Assembly (NCBI RefSeq): GCF_012396505.1 | Contig: NZ_JAAXPN010000006.1 | Location: forward strand, 49,403 to 113,402 | DNA from: Periweissella fabalis | Lineage (GTDB): Bacteria; Bacillota; Bacilli; Lactobacillales; Lactobacillaceae | Length of the DNA: 64,000 bases | Reading direction: 5' to 3' | Part shown: positions 1 through 9,252 of the stretch, piece by piece | Numbering within the stretch: the first letter of the stretch is position 1 | How the letters are laid out: each line of letters starts with the position of its first letter | Made by a program: the position numbers and the translations under genes | The notes under the pieces: generated by a model | The model's input: only the letters and a program-made list of their open reading frames with translations | What the model was told of the DNA's origin: nothing | Database searches by the model: none

Positions 1-1389
1 ATCAACTGGATAGTCTTGAGGATTTAAATCACGACGATATTCTTCCCATAAACTTTCTAAGCTTTTTGCAGAATATGCTTTGATTTCTTCAAGAGTTGGT
101 TGGTCATAAACTAATTTACCGTCTCTAAAGATTTCAACTAAAATTGGTCGTGCGTTAAAATCAACAACTTCTTTTGAAATATAAGTATAGTTAGGATGAA
201 ACATGTGCAATGATTTTTCATGTTGTGGATCTTCATCCCATAATGCAATGTAGTCCCCTTCAGACTTACCATCTGTATTACGACGAATACGCCAAACTTG
301 CTTCTTACCTGGTGTTGAGACCTTTTCAGCATTATTTGATAATTTAATTGTGTCAACCATTTGACCATGTTGATCTTCAATTGAAACCATCTTATAAACC
401 GCTCCTAAAGCCGGCTGGTCATATGCTGTAATTAGTTTAGTACCAACACCCCAAACATCAATTTTGGCATGTTGCATTTTTAGGTTCATAATTGTTTTTT
501 CATCCAAGTCATTTGATGCAAAAATCTTAGCATCTGGAAAGCCAGCTTTATCTAACTGTTTTCGAACTTGTTTAGAAATATATGCCATATCGCCTGAATC
601 GATACGGACACCTATAAAATTGATTTTATCACCCATTTCCTTAGCAACTTTAATAGCTGTTAAGATCCCTGACTTTAATGTGTCGTACGTATCAAGTAAG
701 AACACTACATCTTTATGCGTTTGTGCATAGGCTTTAAATGCTTCATAATCATTCCGATATGTTTGAACTAATGAGTGTGCGTGTGTCCCAGCAATTGGAA
801 TACCAAATAATTTACCAGCTCGAACATTACTAGTAGCATCAAAACCACCAATATAGGCTGCTCGAGTTCCCCATAATGCAGCACTCATTTCTTGTGCTCG
901 GCGCGTACCAAATTCCATAATGCCATCATCTTGTACAATCGAGCGAATCCGGGCTGCTTTAGTCGCAATTAAAGTTTGATAATTAATAATATTTAATAAA
1001 GCGGTTTCTACTAATTGTGCATCAGCTAGGCATGCTTCCACTTGAAGCAGTGGCTCGTTACCAAACATCACTTCACCTTCACGGGCTGACCGAACCGTTC
1101 CTGTAAAACGCCAAGCTTTTAAATATGCCAAAAATTCCGGACTATAACTACCTAGTGAGGCCAAGTATTCAAGATCACTATCGCTGAAATGTAAATTTTC
1201 AAGGAAATTAATAATCCGTTCAAGGCCGGCAAAAATTGCGTATCCGTTCTCAAATGGTAGCTTACGGAAAAAAACTTCAAATACAGCTTTTCGATTTTGA
1301 ATTCCTTGTGACCAATAAGTCTGCACCATATTAATTTGATAGGCATCCGTATGCAACATTAAACTGTCGTCAGGATATTTATATTCCAT
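1..1389 (-). CDS. pncB: Nicotinate phosphoribosyltransferase, C-terminus cut by window edge
   Basis: Converts nicotinate and PRPP to nicotinate mononucleotide in NAD salvage. The minus-strand frame is open from an ATG at 1389 to base 1, giving 463 codons with no stop. The family is usually about 480-490 residues, so only a short tail is missing. Family landmarks include an N-terminal LHTDAYQINM stretch, MEFGTRRAQ near the middle and the GTHAHS active-site segment at about residues 201-206 containing the conserved histidine. A GxxxDSGD-like segment (GVRIDSGDMA) follows. AAGAGGA lies upstream of the ATG. The gene appears monocistronic at this end. Identification is by motif and is strong. Confidence 0.93.
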   Translation of the reverse strand, partial: MEYKYPDDSLMLHTDAYQINMVQTYWSQGIQNRKAVFEVFFRKLPFENGYAIFAGLERIINFLENLHFSDSDLEYLASLGSYSPEFLAYLKAWRFTGTVRSAREGEVMFGNEPLLQVEACLADAQLVETALLNIINYQTLIATKAARIRSIVQDDGIMEFGTRRAQEMSAALWGTRAAYIGGFDATSNVRAGKLFGIPIAGTHAHSLVQTYRNDYEAFKAYAQTHKDVVFLLDTYDTLKSGILTAIKVAKEMGDKINFIGVRIDSGDMAYISKQVRKQLDKAGFPDAKIFASNDLDEKTIMNLKMQHAKIDVWGVGTKLITAYDQPALGAVYKMVSIEDQHGQMVDTIKLSNNAEKVSTPGKKQVWRIRRNTDGKSEGDYIALWDEDPQHEKSLHMFHPNYTYISKEVVDFNARPILVEIFRDGKLVYDQPTLEEIKAYSAKSLESLWEEYRRDLNPQDYPVD

Positions 1390-1557
1390 TGTATTGTCCT
1401 CTTCGTCTGCAATGATTTAACTATAATTATACCACTTGCCTTCTGCATTTAATGGAAATAATCCCCAAATGTAAATAATCTTTTATTTTCCCAGCATTTG
1501 CATTACAATGAAGATTTGCTCTTTTATCACTTATCTACACATACAAAGGAAATATCT

Positions 1558-2247
1558 ATGCATACGCAAAATCGTATACACCCCACTCAATCATTACGCA
1601 TCGCTGTCACACTTTCTATGCTTGGTGGCTATTTAGATGCATTTTGTTATCTAAACTTTAATGGCCATTTTGCAAGTTTACAATCTGGTAATATTATTTT
1701 ACTTACCCTTAACCTATTTAAACATCATTATGGATATGCGGCATCTTTTTTAATTCCACTATTAACATTTATCCTTGGTGCAGGTTGTAATTATATTTGT
1801 CGGCATCTTTTTGCAGAACATAAAACATATGTCTGGCAAGAAATTAGTCTTATCATCGAATTGATTGGTTTCTTTATCTGTGCTCTCTTTGCCCCACAAC
1901 TAAATGAACACGCCTTAATCGGTATTATGGCTTTCTTTGCCGCAATTCAAGCAGACACACTTAATTCTGTTCACGGTATGACATATGCATCAATCATGAG
2001 TACTAATAACCTAAAAACTCTTGGCTCAAGTATTGGTGAGTTCTTACTTACTCGTAAAATTCAAGCTTTACGTCATGCTATTAATTTCTTTACCATCATT
2101 TTTGCATTTTTTATCGGGGCCGTGTTTGCCAACATTGGTACTCAGCACTTTGGTATTCATGCTTTGTTTGGTTTATGTATCTTTTTGATATTAGCGTTAA
2201 TCATTCTGCGACATCATCTTTTTAATCATACTGTTACTTCACAATGA
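1558..2247 (+). CDS. YoaK-family (DUF1275) membrane protein
   Basis: A 229-residue polytopic membrane protein of the YoaK/DUF1275 family. The family motif GGYLDAFCYLNFNGHFASLQSGN lies close to the N-terminus, followed by about five more hydrophobic segments. Function in this family is unproven; it is usually annotated as a transporter. An in-frame ATG 60 bases upstream exists, but AAAGGA sits 7 bases before the ATG at 1558, so I chose that start. The gene stands alone and ends at a strong bidirectional terminator shared with the convergent ECF S-component gene. Confidence 0.82.
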   Translation: MHTQNRIHPTQSLRIAVTLSMLGGYLDAFCYLNFNGHFASLQSGNIILLTLNLFKHHYGYAASFLIPLLTFILGAGCNYICRHLFAEHKTYVWQEISLIIELIGFFICALFAPQLNEHALIGIMAFFAAIQADTLNSVHGMTYASIMSTNNLKTLGSSIGEFLLTRKIQALRHAINFFTIIFAFFIGAVFANIGTQHFGIHALFGLCIFLILALIILRHHLFNHTVTSQ

Positions 2248-2291
2248 TAACTAATACGGCAAAAATCAGCCAATATTGAGAATATACTAGC

Positions 2292-2330
2292 AAAAATCCC
2301 AGGGAAAAATTATTTTTCCCTGGGATTTTT
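2292..2330. terminator. Bidirectional intrinsic terminator
   Basis: A near-perfect inverted repeat with arms AAAAATCCCAGGGAAAAA and its complement around a two-base loop. A-tracts on one side and T-tracts on the other allow it to work on both strands. It separates the convergent YoaK-family gene and the ECF S-component gene. Confidence 0.88.
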
Positions 2331-2385
2331 AAATGCGTTTTAGCTATAAATTAATGTTAAAGAATAGTTATGATATAGCTTTCTT

Positions 2386-2997
2386 TTATTTATATAGTCG
2401 TTGTTTAACTTTCAATAATGGTATTGCAATTATTGGGACAATAATGATTCCGGCGATAATTTCAAAAATTCCATTAAAACCAACTACGATTGATAAAAAC
2501 CAACCCAGAAAATGTTGACTTTGGCCAAGATTAATAAATTGATGCCAATCAATATGGAAAAAGGTAAATCCAATCCACGTAAATAAGGTTACTATTGCAG
2601 TATTAACCAACGCCGCTAAAGCTCCAGCTAAACCAAGTTGCCAAACTCTCACATTAGTCGCAGTTGTTGTCGGTCTAACAACTAGATTAACAACAACGGC
2701 AACTAAGACACTTGCTCCAATTGCAGTAAATGGATTCATAAAAATTAATGACCCAACAGAAAAAGGTGTTGTAAATGCTTGCCAAATACGAATTAAACCC
2801 CAAAATAGTCCTAAAATCAAACCTGAACGAAGTCCTAAAAAGATCGTTCCTAGTGCAACTGTAAATTGGATAATCGTTACTGAAGCACCCACGATAACAG
2901 CGCCTAAGGGAATATATCCTAAAAATGGGATTAAAACTTGTACTAAAATAATTGCCATGAAAATTGCGGTTAATATTAATTGCCGAATATTTTTCAT
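2386..2997 (-). CDS. ECF transporter S component, substrate unassigned
   Basis: A 203-residue very hydrophobic protein with about six membrane segments. It resembles substrate-capture (S) components of group II energy-coupling-factor vitamin transporters of the PF12822 type, such as pantothenate-like members. A small-residue stretch (GLAGALAALVNTA) matches the Ala-rich helix that S components use to dock on EcfT. The shared energising module ecfA1-ecfA2-ecfT lies 8 kb away (10.0-12.5 kb), consistent with group II organisation. No riboswitch is evident in the 125 bases upstream, so the substrate cannot be inferred. A general small membrane protein is the alternative. Confidence 0.65.
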   Translation of the reverse strand: MKNIRQLILTAIFMAIILVQVLIPFLGYIPLGAVIVGASVTIIQFTVALGTIFLGLRSGLILGLFWGLIRIWQAFTTPFSVGSLIFMNPFTAIGASVLVAVVVNLVVRPTTTATNVRVWQLGLAGALAALVNTAIVTLFTWIGFTFFHIDWHQFINLGQSQHFLGWFLSIVVGFNGIFEIIAGIIIVPIIAIPLLKVKQRLYK

Positions 2998-3038
2998 TAT
3001 CGCCTCCGTTTAACTTTATCTGAAGATATATACTTAAC

Positions 3039-3069
3039 TTGACTTATTACAGCCATTTATCGCTATAAT
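3039..3069 (+). promoter_or_regulatory. Candidate promoter of the hydroxyacid dehydrogenase gene
   Basis: TTGACT at 3039-3044 and a perfect TATAAT at 3064-3069 are separated by 19 bases, slightly longer than ideal. It lies about 55 bases before the start codon at 3123, in the divergent region shared with the ECF S-component gene. Confidence 0.5.
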
Positions 3070-3122
3070 AAGGAAAGACACAAATTATTATAACTTATCT
3101 AACTACGGAAAGGAAATTGCTT

Positions 3123-4073
3123 ATGTCTCAACTTCTTGCTACTTTTTGTGCACTACCTGATGATGTCTTAACAGAACTTAAAAATAATGATACTAATGTT
3201 GTCGCTTTTAATGATCTTACACCCGAGGACTACGCAAATGTAACGATTATGCTAGGTTGGGATGCTAAAATTGGGAATGCCATTTTAAATGCACCATCAT
3301 CCAAATTACAATGGATTCAAACCCATAGTGCGGGAGTTGATTACCTACCTTATGATAAAATACTTGCCAAAAATATTACGGTTACTAATGCCAGTGGTGT
3401 GCATGCAGAACAAATATCACAATCAGTAATTGGAGATATTTTGTACTTTTCGCGTGGCTTAAACGTTCATACTACTAATACTGCCAATAAAGTATGGGAT
3501 GATCAAACCGGTAATACATATGTCTTAAGTGACTTTAAGGTTTTGATTCTAGGCACTGGTAGTATTGGTGTCGAACTTGCTAAGAATTTACACGCTCTTC
3601 ATGTAACTGTTAGTGGTATTAATCATAGCGGTCGAGCGATTGATGGCTTTGATAAAACTTATGCAATCGCTGATTACGCTAATGCTGTTAAAGAAGCTGA
3701 CATTATTGTTAATATCTTGCCTGGTACTGAAGAAACTCGTAATTTCTTTAATAGTGAGTTCTTTAAGCACATTGATAATTTATTTATGTTCATCAATGTT
3801 GGCCGTGGCTTTTCTGTTGAAAATACTGCATTGGTTCAAGCCGTTAATGATAAAAAAATTCGTTATGTAGCATTAGACGTTACCAATCCAGAACCATTGC
3901 CTAAAGATAATATTTTATGGAGTATTCCTGAAGTATTAATTACTAGTCATACTACTGGTCAATCATATGATTATAATTTACGTTTAGTCCGTATTTTCCA
4001 ACAAAATTTACCTAGTTACTTCAAAGATGGTTCATTCATCCGTAATGTCGTTAATTTAAATAAAGGTTATTAG
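3123..4073 (+). CDS. D-isomer-specific 2-hydroxyacid dehydrogenase family protein
   Basis: A 316-residue NAD(P)-dependent oxidoreductase of the phosphoglycerate-dehydrogenase/D-lactate-dehydrogenase superfamily. The N-terminal substrate domain carries the THSAGVDYLP motif. The Rossmann motif GTGSIG is at about residues 143-148. INVGRG and the catalytic Glu (PEPLP) and His (ITSHTTG) near the C-terminus are present. The exact substrate is unknown; members often reduce 2-keto acids. A TTG two codons upstream is in frame, but AAAGGA is 8 bases before the ATG at 3123, which is preferred. The gene is monocistronic and ends at a strong terminator. Confidence 0.85.
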   Translation: MSQLLATFCALPDDVLTELKNNDTNVVAFNDLTPEDYANVTIMLGWDAKIGNAILNAPSSKLQWIQTHSAGVDYLPYDKILAKNITVTNASGVHAEQISQSVIGDILYFSRGLNVHTTNTANKVWDDQTGNTYVLSDFKVLILGTGSIGVELAKNLHALHVTVSGINHSGRAIDGFDKTYAIADYANAVKEADIIVNILPGTEETRNFFNSEFFKHIDNLFMFINVGRGFSVENTALVQAVNDKKIRYVALDVTNPEPLPKDNILWSIPEVLITSHTTGQSYDYNLRLVRIFQQNLPSYFKDGSFIRNVVNLNKGY

Positions 4074-4133
4074 GGACCAATATTAGCAATTTACGTTACT
4101 AAAAAAGGCCACTTATTCTAAAAAATCACATTA

Positions 4134-4173
4134 AATATGCCCCCGGAAGAAAATTACCTTCCGGGGGCATATT
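4134..4173. terminator. Bidirectional intrinsic terminator
   Basis: Perfect GC-rich inverted repeat (AATATGCCCCCGGAAG and complement) with an eight-base loop, between the dehydrogenase gene on the plus strand and the permease gene on the minus strand. Confidence 0.88.
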
Positions 4174-4239
4174 GTTATATTGGATATCTTATTGATGTGT
4201 AAAGCTCATGTAGTAGCAAATCACCATTAGATATTTTAT

Positions 4240-5676
4240 TTATAATGAATGCCGAACTTTTGAGTTACGTGAGCCATACAACGCATACCAAGCTAACCCG
4301 ATAACCTGCCAAACTACAAATACTTTCCAAGTAATTAATTCAAGTTGTAACATCAAAAATACACACATTACAAATGATAAAATAGGTATTACCGGATAAA
4401 ATGGTACTTTAAATCCCGTTCGATTATCTTTAAATTGTGGATCACGACGTAAAAATACTATTCCAAGTGATACTAATGCAAACGCAAATAATGTCCCGAT
4501 ATTCACTAGTTCTGCAATTGTTTGTAGCGGAACAATTCCACCAATCAACGCAGCTAATACTCCAAAAATAATTGTACTTGTAACTGGAATTTTTGAGCGC
4601 TCTGAAATTTTACTAAATGTTTTAGGCAATAAACCATCACGTGCAATTGCAAATAATAATCGATTACCACCAAATGACATAACCATTAAAACTGTGGTCA
4701 TTCCAACAACTGCTCCAAGTGATACAATTCCTGCAACCCAGTTTTGATTAATCAACGTTAATGCATAGGCTACCGGATCACCTTGATGAGCAGGATTGGC
4801 TAATTCCTTATAATTTACAATCCCGACTAACACGGCTGATAAAGTCATGTAAAGGATTGACGCAACCCCAAGCGAACCAATAATTCCAATTGGCATGTCT
4901 CGTTTTGGGTTTTTAACTTCTTCTGATGCTGTTGAAACAGCATCAAAACCGATATAAGCATAAAAAGCAGTTGCTGCTCCAGCAATAATTCCACCAAAGC
5001 CGTAATGATGGATACCAGCTGCATCAGTAAATCCTTTAGGAATAAATGGCACAAAGTTACCTGACTTAATAAAAAATGCTCCAACTCCAATAAATAATAA
5101 AATTACAGCAATTTTAATAATTACCATAATTTCATTTACCCGCGTTGATTCTCGCACCCCACTAATTAATAATGCTGTAACCAACAAAACAATAATAATT
5201 GCAATAATATCAATTCCCTTACCATTGGCATGTTGAAGATATACTGGTAAATTTATTCCAAAACCACCTAATAAATTCTGAAAATACGCTGACCAAGAAC
5301 CCGCAACTGAAGATACAGCAAACAGATACTCAGAAACTAATGACCAACCTAAAATCCAAGCAATAATTTCACCAAAAACAGAATATGCATATGTATATGC
5401 ACTCCCTGCGAGCGGAATAGTTGATGTAAATTCAGCATAACAAAGTGCTGCTAATGTACATACAATAGCTGCAAGTAAAAATGAAAGCATAACTGCCGGA
5501 CCGGCATACTTCCCAGCGATAATCCCAGGAGTTATAAAAATACCAGCACCAACAATCGCTCCAACCCCCATCGTTGTCAATCCAAATGCACTTAATGATC
5601 TTTCAAGCACAGGTTGTTTAGCAAGATCGGATGCAACATCTTTCTTTTTAAAGATACTCATATGATTCGATGCCAT
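4240..5676 (-). CDS. APC-family amino acid permease
   Basis: A 478-residue integral membrane protein with about 12 hydrophobic helices. It belongs to the amino acid-polyamine-organocation superfamily, in the cationic amino-acid transporter (YfnA-like) branch. The first helix carries the unwound substrate-binding motif GVGAIVGAGIFITPG, and a later AFYAYIGFDAVSTASEEV segment is typical of the group. It probably imports an amino acid, but the substrate cannot be read from sequence. AAGAAGG lies 8 bases before the chosen ATG; a second ATG five codons in is less well placed. Monocistronic. Confidence 0.85.
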   Translation of the reverse strand: MASNHMSIFKKKDVASDLAKQPVLERSLSAFGLTTMGVGAIVGAGIFITPGIIAGKYAGPAVMLSFLLAAIVCTLAALCYAEFTSTIPLAGSAYTYAYSVFGEIIAWILGWSLVSEYLFAVSSVAGSWSAYFQNLLGGFGINLPVYLQHANGKGIDIIAIIIVLLVTALLISGVRESTRVNEIMVIIKIAVILLFIGVGAFFIKSGNFVPFIPKGFTDAAGIHHYGFGGIIAGAATAFYAYIGFDAVSTASEEVKNPKRDMPIGIIGSLGVASILYMTLSAVLVGIVNYKELANPAHQGDPVAYALTLINQNWVAGIVSLGAVVGMTTVLMVMSFGGNRLLFAIARDGLLPKTFSKISERSKIPVTSTIIFGVLAALIGGIVPLQTIAELVNIGTLFAFALVSLGIVFLRRDPQFKDNRTGFKVPFYPVIPILSFVMCVFLMLQLELITWKVFVVWQVIGLAWYALYGSRNSKVRHSL

Positions 5677-5875
5677 AAAAATTACCTTCTTTCTATATGA
5701 TTATTAGATAATACACATTTTTTCATAAAAACGAAAGCTTTTTTCATAAAAAAATATCAATTTATAAATGATAACAAAAAAAGTACAATGATTATATACA
5801 ATTTAATTCTAAAAAATAATTAATTCCAAATATATGATCAATTTATCAATCCAAATAAAAATAGATATTTACAAA
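5677..5875. other. AT-rich intergenic region without recognised gene
   Basis: About 200 very AT-rich bases upstream of the permease gene, presumably holding its promoter. I see no clear -35/-10 pair, riboswitch or short coding frame with a ribosome binding site. A run of TTTTAA repeats is present further right at 5952-5976. Confidence 0.6.
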
Positions 5876-5912
5876 TAAAAAGTCGCCTACTCAAAACTTA
5901 AGCAGACGACTT
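5876..5912 (-). terminator. Intrinsic terminator downstream of dus
   Basis: Read on the minus strand, a 13-bp stem (AAGTCGTCTGCTT with three G-U pairs) is followed by a T-run. It lies about 90 bases after the dus stop codon and upstream of the permease gene. Confidence 0.75.
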
Positions 5913-6003
5913 ATCTATGGTTTTACATACATAGGCATGCAAAATTTTTCCAATTTTTAATTTTAATTTTAATCTATAAATTCTCATTTAAAAATTAAAT
6001 TCA

Positions 6004-7053
6004 TTAATCATTTAGTGTTTGAAACCGTGGATCCATCACATCTAACCCATATTGATTTTCTAAATCATTAATAATTGTGCGTACTTCATCAGTTGAATTA
6101 GCTTCCATTAACTTTTCGCGTAATTCATGGGCGTTACGTAAGCCCCGCACATAAATCTTAAAGAACCGACGTAAAGCAACAAATTTACGTGAACCAAATC
6201 GATTGTAGAAATCATCAAACAAATCTAATTGGAAGCGTAATAAATCAAACGTTTCTTTTAATGTATGATCTTTTGGTTCTAATTCAAAACAGAATGGATT
6301 TGTAAAAATTCCCCGACCAATCATGAAACCGTCGACACCTGGGTGTTGCTTACCTAGTTCCATTGCATGGCTGGCATTTTCAATATCCCCATTAATTTGT
6401 AATAACGTATTGGGGGCAATTTCATCACGCATCTTCACGATTTCATCAATTAATTCATAGTGGGCTGGTACGCGTGACATTTCTTGCCGTGTCCGTAAGT
6501 GGACGGTCAATAATGGTAAGTCTTGCTTTAACAAGAACGGTAACCATGTGTACATCTCTTCAATTTTTGCAAAACCAATCCGGGTCTTAACACTAACTGG
6601 GACCCCGGCTTTACGAGCCGCCGCAATAATTGCTTCAGCAGCTTCTGGGTGGCGAATTAAATCACTACCCCCACCGTTTTTAACGACTGTGCCATCTGGG
6701 CAACCCATGTTAAGGTCAATGGCTTTGTAGCCCATCGCAACAACTTCAGGTACCGTCTTTTCAAAATCTTCTGGCTTATCACCCCATAGTTGCGCCACTG
6801 GGAAAGCTTCCGCTGGGTCAACATATAAACGCCCTTGCACGGAAAACTTCGCTTGGGGATGAGTTATTGAACGTGCATGCGTGAATTCAGTAAAGAATAC
6901 ATCAGGGGCACATGCTTTAGCTACCACTTGCCGAAATACGGTATCCGTAACGGCTTCCATGGGTGCTAAAGTTAAAAAAGGTCGTTTGTTGCCATTTGCA
7001 TCTTTTGCATTGGCAGCAACTTCATTCCAAAAATTTGTCGTCTTCTCTGTCAT
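6004..7053 (-). CDS. dus: tRNA-dihydrouridine synthase
   Basis: A 349-residue FMN-dependent enzyme reducing uridines in the tRNA D-loop. The TIM-barrel start motif APMEAVTD is at about residues 30-37. The active-site NMGCP motif, whose Cys is the catalytic acid, is present. VKTRIGF, INGDIENA and MIGRGIF (flavin phosphate binding) follow in the family order. The segment after the Cys reads GGGSDLI instead of the common GxGAALL, a variant I associate with lactic acid bacteria. AAGGAG is 8 bases before the ATG. It stands alone, with its terminator downstream. Confidence 0.9.
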   Translation of the reverse strand: MTEKTTNFWNEVAANAKDANGNKRPFLTLAPMEAVTDTVFRQVVAKACAPDVFFTEFTHARSITHPQAKFSVQGRLYVDPAEAFPVAQLWGDKPEDFEKTVPEVVAMGYKAIDLNMGCPDGTVVKNGGGSDLIRHPEAAEAIIAAARKAGVPVSVKTRIGFAKIEEMYTWLPFLLKQDLPLLTVHLRTRQEMSRVPAHYELIDEIVKMRDEIAPNTLLQINGDIENASHAMELGKQHPGVDGFMIGRGIFTNPFCFELEPKDHTLKETFDLLRFQLDLFDDFYNRFGSRKFVALRRFFKIYVRGLRNAHELREKLMEANSTDEVRTIINDLENQYGLDVMDPRFQTLND

Positions 7054-7195
7054 TTTAACTACTCCTTAAATCAACATCGCGACCCATTTCAATGCTTCCT
7101 GGCTGTTAAAGACACCAAATAGTAGCCGCCAAATTTTTAATAATACACTAAATAATAAGTATGCGACTTTTTACATCAATTAGCAAGTCTTTAAC

Positions 7196-8101
7196 TTAAC
7201 CAATAAAAATTAAGCCTAAAATCATTCCAATAATAAACAAAGCCATTAAAATAACCGTGTTTTTAATCGTTAACAAGAATGAACCGCGCTTCGTCCGATC
7301 ATGCCAGAAAAACTTAAAGTGCTTAATAATCACTGGAATAGCAATAATCGTAATTAACACCGTCCATGGTAAAATGCCCATTACAACCGCAGCAATTAAA
7401 CTCGCATAACCTAATACATATAAAATTAAATATAAAATCAAACCCTTTGTTTGGCCTAAGTAAAAGGCTAACGTGTGGCGATCTTCTTTAATATCTTCTG
7501 GTAAGTCACCGATATTATTAGCCAACATAATATTAGCAATACTAAAGACTCCTAAACCTGAAGCTAAGAAGACTTGACCAGCTAAACGCCAATCAACATG
7601 GCTTGGGTTGTTCAATAAGACCACCAACAAGACAATGATGTATCCCATCGTAAGTCCTGAGGCTAATTCACCAAACGGAGTACGAGAAATTGGTTTTGGT
7701 CCAGCTGAATAGAAAAAAGCTACGGCATAACTAATTAAGCTAAGTAATGGCCATAACCAGCCACCAACACGAGCCCAAGTAGCAAATCCAAGCACCGTTG
7801 CGACGATAACTAAAATTGATAAGACAGTAATAACTTGTTTTTTAGTCACGCCTTCTCGACCAATAACATCATTAATACCTGCTTTAAATGTTTCATGCTT
7901 AGCATTAGTAAAATCTTGGAAATTATCCCAAACATTCGCAGCTAAATGAAATGAAACGGCGGCAATAAAAAACATTATAATTGATAACCAATCAATTGCT
8001 AACCCAGCATACGCTGAATATAATAAACCAACTAAAAATGGTAGCACACTGGCAATACCAGATTTAATTTCAACTAAATCAAGTAAAACTTTTTTTTGCA
8101 T
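7196..8101 (-). CDS. menA: 1,4-dihydroxy-2-naphthoate polyprenyltransferase (MenA), UbiA family
   Basis: A 301-residue membrane prenyltransferase with about eight helices. It should attach a polyprenyl chain to 1,4-dihydroxy-2-naphthoate to make demethylmenaquinone. Both Asp-rich motifs of the UbiA fold are present: NVWDNFQDF near residue 57 and NNIGDLPED near residue 193. AAGGAG lies before the ATG. No other men genes are in the window, but a long-chain polyprenyl diphosphate synthase lies at 12811-13794 and could supply its co-substrate. Lactic acid bacteria often keep only these late steps and take up a quinone precursor. Confidence 0.85.
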   Translation of the reverse strand: MQKKVLLDLVEIKSGIASVLPFLVGLLYSAYAGLAIDWLSIIMFFIAAVSFHLAANVWDNFQDFTNAKHETFKAGINDVIGREGVTKKQVITVLSILVIVATVLGFATWARVGGWLWPLLSLISYAVAFFYSAGPKPISRTPFGELASGLTMGYIIVLLVVLLNNPSHVDWRLAGQVFLASGLGVFSIANIMLANNIGDLPEDIKEDRHTLAFYLGQTKGLILYLILYVLGYASLIAAVVMGILPWTVLITIIAIPVIIKHFKFFWHDRTKRGSFLLTIKNTVILMALFIIGMILGLIFIG

Positions 8102-8134
8102 TTCTATCTCCTTTTATTAATAATAATTGCTAAT

Positions 8135-8168
8135 AAAAAGGTCGATCCATTACTGGATCGACCTTTTT
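8135..8168 (-). terminator. Intrinsic terminator of rplM-rpsI
   Basis: Perfect 15-bp inverted repeat (AAAAAGGTCGATCCA) with a four-base loop, followed by T-runs on both strands. It lies downstream of rpsI and just upstream of menA, so menA should have its own promoter. Confidence 0.85.
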
Positions 8169-8244
8169 ATCTTAATATATCGGTACTACTAAGCAGTCGA
8201 TACACCAAGAAATTCCAAAATGAAAATTTTTGAAAAAACAAAAA

Positions 8245-8637
8245 TTAACGTTTTGAGAATTGTGAAGCCTTACGGGCTTTCTTAAGACCTGGTTTCTTAC
8301 GTTCCTTGATACGTGCATCACGAGTCAAGAGACCGGCACGCTTCAATGGACCACGGAAATCTGGATCAACTGTAAGTAATGCACGAGCAATACCGTGACG
8401 AGTTGCACCAGCTTGACCTGAGAAACCACCACCGTTTACGTTTACAAGAACATCGTAGTTACCTGAAGTTTCAGTTACTGCAAAAGGTTGCATAACAACT
8501 TCACGTAAGTTAGCGAATGGAACGTATTCAGTAATGTCTTTACCATTCATAGTTACTTTACCGTTACCTGGTACCAAACGTACACGAGCAACTGAATTTT
8601 TACGACGACCTGTGCCGCTGTATTGAACTGTAGCCAT
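8245..8637 (-). CDS. rpsI: 30S ribosomal protein S9
   Basis: A 130-residue S9 with the [14 protein letters not shown] start and the conserved C-terminus [12 protein letters not shown], whose final Lys-Arg reaches the P-site tRNA. An ATG six bases further upstream is in frame but lies only three bases from the Shine-Dalgarno; the ATG at 8637 is 9 bases from AAGGAGG and gives the normal family length. Second gene of the rplM-rpsI pair, 14 bases after rplM. Confidence 0.97.
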   Translation of the reverse strand: MATVQYSGTGRRKNSVARVRLVPGNGKVTMNGKDITEYVPFANLREVVMQPFAVTETSGNYDVLVNVNGGGFSGQAGATRHGIARALLTVDPDFRGPLKRAGLLTRDARIKERKKPGLKKARKASQFSKR

Positions 8638-8651
8638 TTCCATTCTCCTCC

Positions 8652-9095
8652 TTAGATTAAGTTAGTGATATCTAAAACTTCTGGTTGTTGTGCTGAGTGG
8701 TTGTGGTTCGCATCAGCATAAACGTGAAGCTTCAAACCTTGCTTACGGCCCAATGAACCCTTTGGAAGCATACCCTTAACTGATAATTCAATTAAGCGTT
8801 CTGGGTTGTTTGAGCGCAAGTCACCAGCTTGACGTGACTTCAATCCACCTGGGTGGTTTGAGTGGTGGTAGTAAATCTTATCAGTAGCTTTCTTACCAGT
8901 CAATTTAACTGCAGAAGCATTGATAACGATCACGTTATCACCTGTGTCAACGTTAGGTGTGAATGTTGGCTTGTTCTTACCACGTAAAATTGAAGCTACA
9001 ACTGATGAAAGACGACCTAATGAAATGTCAGTAGCATCAACAATGTACCATTTGCGTTCAATTTCGCCTGGTTTTGCCATAAATGTAGTGCGCAT
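8652..9095 (-). CDS. rplM: 50S ribosomal protein L13
   Basis: A 147-residue L13 beginning [16 protein letters not shown], the usual Firmicutes start. The [18 protein letters not shown] segment and the [10 protein letters not shown] motif are typical. CGGAGGA precedes the ATG. First gene of the rplM-rpsI operon, with a candidate L13 autoregulatory leader upstream. Confidence 0.97.
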   Translation of the reverse strand: MRTTFMAKPGEIERKWYIVDATDISLGRLSSVVASILRGKNKPTFTPNVDTGDNVIVINASAVKLTGKKATDKIYYHHSNHPGGLKSRQAGDLRSNNPERLIELSVKGMLPKGSLGRKQGLKLHVYADANHNHSAQQPEVLDITNLI

Positions 9096-9101
9096 GGAAA
9101 A

Positions 9102-9175
9102 TTCCTCCGTTTTTGTCTGTTTACAATCAATTTTTCAAATCTTACCGGGACTTTTAAAATGTGGATGGTAAACAA
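9102..9175 (-). ncRNA. Candidate L13 leader in the rplM 5' UTR
   Basis: The 70 bases before rplM can form nested helices. GTTTAC (minus strand, opposite 9168-9173) pairs with GTAAAC opposite 9119-9124. Alternatively TTACC opposite 9167-9171 pairs with GGTAA opposite 9142-9146. A structured L13 leader is a known Rfam element upstream of rplM in Firmicutes. I match it by position and by these helices only, without a covariance-model score. Confidence 0.5.
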
Positions 9176-9252
9176 TACCGTCCTTAATATTACTGGTAAG
9201 TATAGGTAAAGTCAATTAAAATGTGTGCAATTTTCGCAAAAATTTAACTTTA

